From NCBI GenBank assembly GCA_937915515.1, contig CALGIK010000214.1, positions 1 to 6,820 on the forward strand: a stretch of DNA of 6,820 bases, in the 5' to 3' direction. The stretch is from an uncultured Clostridia bacterium. Its GTDB lineage: Bacteria; Bacillota; Clostridia; Christensenellales; CAG-314. The first letter of the stretch is position 1. Each line of letters starts with the position of its first letter. The notes under the pieces are model-generated. The model did not search any database, was not told the origin of the DNA, and saw only the letters and a program-made list of their open reading frames with translations. Positions 1-6,300 of the stretch are shown here, in pieces. The translations under genes and the position numbers were made by a program.

Positions 1-1341
1 GCCTATTTTTATTACTTTACCGAGTGTTATTGTTTGCAAAGAAGTACATCCGTTAAATTGTCCTGATGCGGCGCTAAAGTCACCTGTAGTTTCATTAACG
101 GCTGTAGGCAGACAGAAATATTCCAAATTGCTTAGGTTAACAGAAACCAATGAAGAACAATTTTTGAATGCGTCTGCTCCCATATAAACAATGTTTTGAA
201 GATTAATGCTTTGTAAATTAATGTTGTCTTGGAAAGCAGTATTGTTTATTGTCGTCACACTATTAGGTAATACAACTTCAATTAAATCGGCTGATCTAAA
301 TGCTTCCTGTCCTATTTCCTTAATTACGGAATTTTCGTCAAATTCCAAATCGGTTAAGGAAGCGCAAAGATAAAATGCTCTCTTGTCTATAGTAACTACA
401 GAAGCAGGGATAGCAATAGACTCCAGCCCGCTGCCAACAAAAGCATTTTCGCCTATTACTTCGAGTCCTCGCGGAAGAGTAATCTGAGTCAGATTCTTAA
501 GTCCCATAATGTTTATATTTGCTGCAGAAGTTTCTTTAGTACCAAAAGCCGCAAATCCGATTGTCTTAAGCATATTAGGCATTGTTACGCTTTGGAGGTT
601 TATTTGACCATCAAAGCACCTTGTACCGATTATTTCAACTCCTTCGGGTATTTCAATACTCTTTAGAGCGCCAAAAACAGTAGTTGTTACACCAGCCTGA
701 AAAACACCAGTGATAGTGCTGCCGGTAGTCCTATCTGTGCTACCCCATACTTTGGTAAAATCAGGTATCAAATCAAAGTCAATAACAGGGCAGAAATCGT
801 CATCATTGAGATATACGTTTTCAAGAGTTAAATTCTGACTAAAAGCACCGTTTTTGATATTTAGCGCATTTTTTGATAAGTAGAGAGTCTTAAGTCCATT
901 AAGAATAGAAAAGCTCTTGTCACCTATCGTATGGACACTGTTGGGGATAACAAGCTCTTCAAACTTGACCATAAATTGTTCGTCAGTTACGCTTCCGCCA
1001 TACAAAAATCCGTTAGGAATTACATCTTGATAAATCGGCAATCTAATCTCTTTTAAGTTTTTGGGAGAATAAATTGTGTAATTGCAAAACTCTACACGCT
1101 TTGCCATTATGTATATGTATTCGAACGTTGTAGTATTGAAAGTTGCATAACTATTGTTGTTGGAAATATCTTTGGAATCCATTTTTGAGCTATAAAACTC
1201 AATAATAGTCTCGGGAATGACAATACCTTTAAGGTGGCTTACACTTCTGCCGTCAAAAGCTTTTTCGCCCAAAGAGATTACTTTGCCTGTCTTTCCTTCT
1301 TTGCTGTAAAAATCAGGGAGAATAATATTCGCAGGCGCTTT
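1..1341 (-). repeat. BspA-type LRR_5 solenoid of the lipoprotein (continues past the window)
   Basis: From about residue 570 the protein shows repeats of roughly 23 residues or longer with cores S-L-G-E-K-A-F (592-598), T-I-G-D-K-S-F, N-I-K-N-G-A-F, I-I-G-T-R-C-F, T-I-G-F-A-A-F, V-I-G-E-N-A-F, T-I-D-K-R-A-F, E-I-G-Q-E-A-F, T-I-N-N-T-A-F and Y-M-G-A-D-A-F. A further K-I-G is cut at base 1. Between cores lie I-x-I/L-P-x-x-V strands. Spacing is irregular early on: a 40-50 residue non-consensus stretch around bases 700-830 (with D-F-T-K-V-W-G) interrupts the solenoid. Fold assignment is firm; the total repeat count is unknown because the gene is cut. Confidence 0.9.
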
Positions 1342-3048
1342 TGCCGCATCGGCGACAATTCGCCAGCCGCTTTCTCTTACAGTGTAATATGTAAGTTTTT
1401 CATTGTGAAAAACAGGGTATTTAGCATTGATAGTAACCCATTCATAGCTTAAATACTTGGCTACAGGCATAGCGTAAATAACGGTATTTTCGGTTGCTAT
1501 TTCCTCTTCGAAAGTATAAACGGGGTCGCTGAAAGTGTAAGCTTCGCCTTCTTTGGTCACAGTACGGTACCAGCCGTTAAAATCAAATTCTTCAAACACT
1601 GGAGAACTGATATATATCGGTTTCCCTTTTTCGAAGGAAGTTACATTAATTATAACTTCTTCATATTCCAAAACATAATCTTCATTTTCGTATGTTTCGT
1701 TGTCTAATGTGATAGTGCCTAAACTCCAAACAGCATCAGTCCATTCTGTATCGCCGTCAAACTTAATTTGAAGGTTTTTAGCGGTACCTTGCCAAATTAA
1801 ATTTGTAGTTTCGCTGTTTATTAAATCAAAGTAAGACCCTGTATAATCGGCGTTAAGAGTAATTTCGGTAGTTGCTCCAAGGTATTCTCCCGGGATAACC
1901 TCTTTGGGCAAAAATGTTTTGATTGTATATGTAACAAATATCTTTGCCTCTAAACCGGCGTAAATAACAGTGTCTCTGATTATCTCATTTTCAAAATCAA
2001 AAATCTCTGTGCATGCTGCATCGCTATACCAGTCAAGGAAATTCCAATCATTAGGTACATCATAATTTGGCTCGTCGACAATTTGACCATATTCAACAAC
2101 TATCGATGCGACGCTGCCTTTGCCGAAAGTTTCAAAAGAAACGGTAAAGGTATAGATTTCGTACTTTGCGTAAAGCGTCAAATTGGTTGTTATTGTTGAA
2201 GGAACATATTGTGTCGTCAAGTCCTCGTCAACAAACCAACCTACAAAATTGTGGTGGGCTTTAACAGGAGCTATCGGTAAAACTATTGTTTCACCAACCG
2301 AGACGGTTTGATTGTCCACATTTCCCGCACCGAAAGTTTCAAATTCAACTGTATATTCTGATATCCATTTTGCATAAATAACGATATCCTCAGTTAGTTC
2401 GCTATCAAAATCAAAGGGAGTTTGACAATCTTCATCTTTAAACCAGCCGCCAAAATCAAAGCCGTTTTTATTAGGTGCTTCGGGTTTAACTATGGTATCA
2501 TTGACATTTATAGTTTGAGCAGGAACAATCGAACCGCCGGAAGTGTTAAACTCAGCAGTACACGTTTCTGTTTCGGTATAAACACCTACCAAAATAATAT
2601 CGTCATTTACGGCATTGTTAAAATCGTATGCAGTATCGCCTAAATGCCAATCGAAAATAAATCCTAAGCGATAAGCATACGCCAGATTGACGGCTTTTTC
2701 GTTTTTCCTTAATTCCATAACGATGTCATCGTCGCCTTCAACTCGGTAGGTAACAGTGACACATTTTTCCCATTTTGCGGACAAAGTTAAATCGGACTCA
2801 ACGGCTTTATCAAAAGCGTATTCTGCGTCACCGTTATACCAGCCCAAAAACACATAATGGTCTTTTGTCGGGGATTTTGGCTCAATGGCCTTGCCTCCCT
2901 TAATGACCTTTTGGGCGGCAGAGCATTCAACTCCATCGGAAACAAATTTTATATTATAAATTGTCTCCTGACACGCCACAAGAGCTAAGGTAGATATAAT
3001 TATAAGCAATACGAGTAGTAATGATAGTATTACCTTTTTTTTGTACAT
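1..3048 (-). CDS. Lipoprotein with InlB-type B-repeats and BspA-type leucine-rich repeats (3' end outside window)
   Basis: Open for 1016 codons from ATG at 3048 to the window edge with no stop, so the C-terminus is missing. The start is fixed by AGGAGG at 3054-3059 and by the signal peptide right after it: Lys3-5, a hydrophobic run from Val6 to Ala25, and lipobox L-V-A-C with Cys26 as the predicted lipidated residue. The mature protein should therefore sit on the outer face of the cytoplasmic membrane. Five B-repeats follow (about residues 30-95, 97-157, 164-228, 232-297, 302-366), recognisable by G/D-W-Y/F and a closing Y/S-A-K-W/Y-like motif. Residues 372-463 are unassigned, a sixth variant B-repeat spans about 464-532, a linker follows, and LRR_5 modules run from about 570 to the edge. 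Known relatives include adhesins; the ligand here is unknown. The family is confident, the specific role is not. The gene follows a paralogous gene on the same strand after a 288-base gap. Confidence 0.93.
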   Translation of the reverse strand, partial: MYKKKVILSLLLVLLIIISTLALVACQETIYNIKFVSDGVECSAAQKVIKGGKAIEPKSPTKDHYVFLGWYNGDAEYAFDKAVESDLTLSAKWEKCVTVTYRVEGDDDIVMELRKNEKAVNLAYAYRLGFIFDWHLGDTAYDFNNAVNDDIILVGVYTETETCTAEFNTSGGSIVPAQTINVNDTIVKPEAPNKNGFDFGGWFKDEDCQTPFDFDSELTEDIVIYAKWISEYTVEFETFGAGNVDNQTVSVGETIVLPIAPVKAHHNFVGWFVDEDLTTQYVPSTITTNLTLYAKYEIYTFTVSFETFGKGSVASIVVEYGQIVDEPNYDVPNDWNFLDWYSDAACTEIFDFENEIIRDTVIYAGLEAKIFVTYTIKTFLPKEVIPGEYLGATTEITLNADYTGSYFDLINSETTNLIWQGTAKNLQIKFDGDTEWTDAVWSLGTITLDNETYENEDYVLEYEEVIINVTSFEKGKPIYISSPVFEEFDFNGWYRTVTKEGEAYTFSDPVYTFEEEIATENTVIYAMPVAKYLSYEWVTINAKYPVFHNEKLTYYTVRESGWRIVADAAKAPANIILPDFYSKEGKTGKVISLGEKAFDGRSVSHLKGIVIPETIIEFYSSKMDSKDISNNNSYATFNTTTFEYIYIMAKRVEFCNYTIYSPKNLKEIRLPIYQDVIPNGFLYGGSVTDEQFMVKFEELVIPNSVHTIGDKSFSILNGLKTLYLSKNALNIKNGAFSQNLTLENVYLNDDDFCPVIDFDLIPDFTKVWGSTDRTTGSTITGVFQAGVTTTVFGALKSIEIPEGVEIIGTRCFDGQINLQSVTMPNMLKTIGFAAFGTKETSAANINIMGLKNLTQITLPRGLEVIGENAFVGSGLESIAIPASVVTIDKRAFYLCASLTDLEFDENSVIKEIGQEAFRSADLIEVVLPNSVTTINNTAFQDNINLQSINLQNIVYMGADAFKNCSSLVSVNLSNLEYFCLPTAVNETTGDFSAASGQFNGCTSLQTITLGKVIKIG
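1453..2961 (-). repeat. InlB-type B-repeat array of the downstream lipoprotein
   Basis: Five consecutive modules of about 60-67 residues lie at roughly 2764-2961, 2578-2760, 2365-2559, 2158-2355 and 1951-2145. A sixth, irregular one (G492-W493, closing V-I-Y-A-M) lies at 1453-1659. Modules share a strand such as V-x-F-x-T-x-G, a P at the middle, a G/D-W-Y/F core (W70, W134 variant, W202, W271, W340) and a closing L/V-x-Y-A-K-W/Y. The second module is the most divergent. In known proteins these small beta-rich domains are stalk or binding modules between the membrane anchor and the terminal domain, and their place right after the lipobox fits a spacer role. Module borders are approximate and read by eye. 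Confidence 0.85.
1660..1935 (-). other. Unassigned segment between B-repeats 5 and 6 of the lipoprotein
   Basis: Residues about 372-463 break the B-repeat spacing. The segment is acidic and rich in Thr, Asn and aromatic residues, with alternating hydrophobic positions that suggest beta strands. It has two Trp outside the B-repeat core context (N-L-I-W-Q-G and D-A-V-W-S-L-G) and no G-W-Y/F core. It could be an Ig-like or MBG-like beta domain, or a decayed B-repeat with an insertion. I do not recognise a family. Confidence 0.5.
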
Positions 3049-3053
3049 ATTCG

Positions 3054-3059
3054 CCTCCT
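3054..3059 (-). promoter_or_regulatory. Strong Shine-Dalgarno (AGGAGG) of the lipoprotein gene
   Basis: AGGAGG on the minus strand is followed by five bases and then ATG at 3048. The full anti-16S match decides the start of the lipoprotein gene and points to a Firmicute-like translation system rather than Bacteroidetes, which rarely use such sites. Confidence 0.85.
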
Positions 3060-3068
3060 AATATATTT

Positions 3069-3084
3069 TCCTGTTTGTACAGGA
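3069..3084. repeat. Perfect 6-bp inverted repeat in the leader of the lipoprotein gene
   Basis: TCCTGT and ACAGGA flank a TTGT loop, nine bases upstream of the Shine-Dalgarno. In RNA this would form a short tetraloop hairpin close to the ribosome site; in DNA it could be an operator half-site pair. It is not followed by a T-run on either strand, so it is not a terminator. It does not match a spaced LexA box (the half-sites are 4 bases apart, not 8). The function is unknown. Confidence 0.45.
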
Positions 3085-3109
3085 TATTTTTGAATATTAT
3101 TTTTAGCTA

Positions 3110-3138
3110 ATATTAATAATGTAGTATGCTTATAGCAA
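3110..3138 (-). promoter_or_regulatory. Candidate sigma-A-type promoter for the lipoprotein gene
   Basis: On the minus strand, TTGCTA (3133-3138) and TAATAT (3110-3115) are separated by 17 bases. Each hexamer matches the consensus at four of six positions, so the match is modest, and AT-rich gaps produce such pairs by chance. If used, the leader would be about 50-60 bases and would contain the 3069-3084 inverted repeat. Confidence 0.3.
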
Positions 3139-3243
3139 CATTGCACCTTGCTGATTTTTATTAGCCTAAGCTAAAGAGCTTAATCACCCTTTGGCTTGTT
3201 TCCATATCTAAAATGGAATAATTTGTTTATTAGATAACGTCAT

Positions 3244-3262
3244 GACAAATTTTCACTTTGTC
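3244..3262 (-). other. Weak hairpin 75 bases after the upstream stop; doubtful transcription end signal
   Basis: GACAAA and TTTGTC can pair around a 7-base loop in the transcript of the upstream gene. The stem is only six pairs, two of them G-C, and the bases after it on the minus strand (ATGACG...) are not a U-tract. It is the most plausible secondary structure in the downstream flank but a poor intrinsic terminator; readthrough into the lipoprotein gene or Rho-dependent ending are equally possible. Confidence 0.2.
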
Positions 3263-3336
3263 GTTTATAAATACTTAGCAATGTAAACAGCTCTGCACGC
3301 TTATTAAGCAAATTAAGTCACTGCTACGCTTAACTC

Positions 3337-6300
3337 CTACATTTCTATTAGATTCGTCGCGTTATTAATTGCCCACATATTGATGGAGTCAGTATAAATT
3401 TCCGCATTCAAATAGTTTTGCAAAGCGCCCTTTGGCACATAAATCTTTAATCCGACAATATCATAATTACCGACAGTGTCTGAAGTGACATCACCTGCGG
3501 AGAAAATCATCCATTTACTTGACTTTGATGTGGTTTTTGACGGCATAGCCGCATAAACATATACCTCTTTTAAGCTGTTGCAGCTGCCAAAAGCCCTATG
3601 ATTGATATATTCTAACAGACTTCCGTTAACTTCATCGCCAATATAAACTCTCTCCAGTAAGGAATAATACCCGTGCATATTGGTACAAAACGCTTCTTCA
3701 TCAATGATTTTTACCGTATAAGGAATATCTAATTCGGTCAATGGATTTTTGGTATACTCATCTTTGTCATAATAAGCGGGGGGAGCGCATCTTGTAAATG
3801 CTCCTCGTCCGATTTCTTCCAGACCAACAGGGAAGTACAATTCTTCGAGGTTGACATTGAAGGCAAATGCCCATTTGCCGATTTTCTTTAAACTTGTCAA
3901 CGGTCTTAAGTCCACAACACGAATATTCATAGGGCTTGAGGCAGAGGATCCATTGTCATAGCCGGCAAATGCCTTATCGCCAATTTCAGTCAAGACGTTA
4001 TTGTTGGGGAAAACCACGCCCGTAAGCAAATTGCATCTCCAAAAAGCTTTTTCGCCGATACGCATTAGTTTTGTCATGGGCGACAAATTCAAAGTTCCTT
4101 CAATGGATATCAAGGAGAATGCTTCGTCGCCGATTTCCTCCACAGATACGGCTTGACTGAAATCAACAACCTTCAATGTTTTTGAACCAAGTGACCAAAA
4201 TGCCCTATTGCCGATTTTCTTTAAACTTGCGGGGAATTTTATGCTTGTAATTTCGGCAAAGCTGAATGCTTCGTTGCCAATTACTTCCAGACTGGTAACA
4301 CCCTTTAAATCCACTACCATTGGCGAAACATTTTTTGCCAAATATCTAAAGCAACCGTCATCAATGACCTTAAGGTTTGCGGGCAAAACAAGTGTCTGCA
4401 ACACTTTTGCATAAGAAAAAGCTTCTTTGCCGATTTTTTCTAAGGATATGCACGCTGACAAATCAATTGAGGCAAGATAATCGGTGTAAATAAAAGCTCT
4501 GTCCCCTATCTCTCTTAAAGCTGTCGCTTCCGAAAAATCAATGTTGCATAGTTTCATCTTATACACTTCATCTGCATTATCAAATCTGCCGGCAAAGGCT
4601 TCTTCGCCAATTATTTCAACAGTAGAGGAAATTTTTACCTCAACCAATTGAGTCATACCCTTAAAAATTCTCGCGCCGATTTCTTTAAGACCTTCGGGAG
4701 CGATAAAACTTGTTTGGTCTCCTAAAATAAACGCAATCAGTTTTTCGTAACCAAAACTATATAAGTTTTTGTTATCATCAGTCACAAAAAACTCATTTCC
4801 GTCCTCAACAATATAGCCTTCAAAATTAGGATTAAGCCTAAACGGGTCGTTTTTCATTTCGATATTTTTAGAATTTGCTTTTATAGTGACTGTCCTTATA
4901 CTGGTTGCTCCGGCAAAAGCGTCTAACCCGATTACCTCTAATGCCGAGGGCAGTATAATATTGCCGCTTGTCGTGCTGCCTAAATCGGTATAAGCAAAGC
5001 ATTCCTCGCCGATACTCACAACTGATTCGGGAATAATAGGCATTTTTAAATTATGGCAATTTCTAAAACCGTTTAGATGCGTTACTTCACCCTTAAATAT
5101 TACGTTGACCAATGCGCTGCCGTTGAATAATTCATTGGGCAATTGAGTAATATTTGCCGGCAATGTAATATATCTTATCCCGGACAATCTAAAACATCCT
5201 TGACCTAAAGATAACAAGCTTTCAGGTAACGTAATACTTCTAAGTGCCTCGCAACCCTGAAAAGCGCTGTATCCTATTGACTCTAAACCCTCAGGCAAAA
5301 TTACTTCAGAAAGTTTGACACAAGTATTAAATGCTTGCGGTCTGATGACTTTAGTGTTGTTAATTTCTGCTCTGATTAAGGAACTGCAATTAGCAAATAT
5401 GTTGGCGGGTAAATCAGCTTGGGAATTCCAAACAACAGAAGTCAAGTTTCTGCAAAACCAAAAAACACCGGCGCCTATTTCAGTAAGCGATTCAGGGATT
5501 ATTACGCTTGTTAGTCCCGTCCCAAAAAAGGCGGCTTCAGTAATGGTTTTAGCCTTAGATAAATTGACTTCTGTAATGTTCTTCTCGTTCATAAAGGCAA
5601 AATAGCCGAGATATTCTAAATTTTCGCCTGATTCAAAAGTAGTAATTGTACCGGCAGTCATAGTGGAAAATTCAACCACTCTGCCGTATAGAGCATAATC
5701 GCCGACGTTCTTCAATTTGTCAAATATCAATCCGCTTAATTCGTGTCCGCGGAAAGCAAAATCATCAAGTTCAATTAAGTTTCTAAGTGTCAAGCTACCG
5801 GATAGCCTTACTTCCTCAAAAGCTCCGTCTCCTATCCTTGTCAAAGAGTTTTCTTCAGGTATTGTTATCGTCACAACCTTAAACCTATCCGTAATATTTT
5901 TGGATAACGGAAAATATTGAGCAAAACGGTCTTCAGGTCTGACACTTAATTGACCTGCAATAAAATACGAACCGCAATAACGGAATGCAAAATCTTCAAT
6001 TTCGATAACAGAGGAAGAAAGATTTATTCTTTCTAGCAAAGGATTGTCAAAAAAAGCGTTTTTGCCAATGGTAAATCCTACACTGCTTTCAGGAAGGTTA
6101 ACTTCTTCAAAGGTACAACTGTCAAATGCCCATTCGCCTATTCTTTCGAGAGCGGAATTTTCAGCAAAAGTCAATTCAATGACATTATTATTTGAAGAAT
6201 TTCCTACCCAGCGGAAACCTGCGAAGGAAAATGCATAATCGTCAATTATCTTTACAGTTGACGGAATATTTATGTTTATTATGCGTGAAAAATCATCTGA

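Larger units (their letters stand above)
3049..3336. other. AT-rich 288-base gap between the two surface-protein genes
   Basis: No credible gene is seen on either strand. Besides the promoter, leader repeat and Shine-Dalgarno listed separately, it holds three short perfect inverted repeats: TAAGCT/AGCTTA at 3167-3182 (4-base loop), TTCCAT/ATGGAA at 3200-3218 (7-base loop) and GACAAA/TTTGTC at 3244-3262 (7-base loop). There is also an 11-base palindrome at 3299-3309 and an AT-only pair AATATTA/TAATATT at 3093-3114. None has a GC-rich stem followed by a T-run in the direction of transcription, so no intrinsic terminator is called for the upstream gene. An imperfect direct repeat ending in ACGCTTA occurs at 3291-3303 and 3319-3332. 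Confidence 0.6.

Noticed and set aside
1234..1452. Plus-strand open frame of 72 codons
   Set aside because: Antisense to the intact lipoprotein gene, with no ribosome site and no family resemblance; the same applies to short plus-strand frames at 2422-2643, 4208-4414, 5315-5605, 5717-5920 and 6044-6238.
3069..3084. LexA/SOS box
   Set aside because: The CTGT and ACAG halves are separated by 4 bases instead of 8, and it does not match the GAAC-N4-GTTC form of Firmicutes.
3244..3262. Intrinsic terminator for the upstream gene
   Set aside because: The stem is six pairs, mostly A-T, and no U-tract follows on the minus strand; kept only as a low-confidence structure.
3797..4515. CRISPR-like array, because short phrases such as TTCGCCGAT recur at roughly 70-base intervals
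   Set aside because: The recurrences encode the I-G-x-x-A-F cores of LRR modules in one open frame; repeats are degenerate and spacing follows codons.
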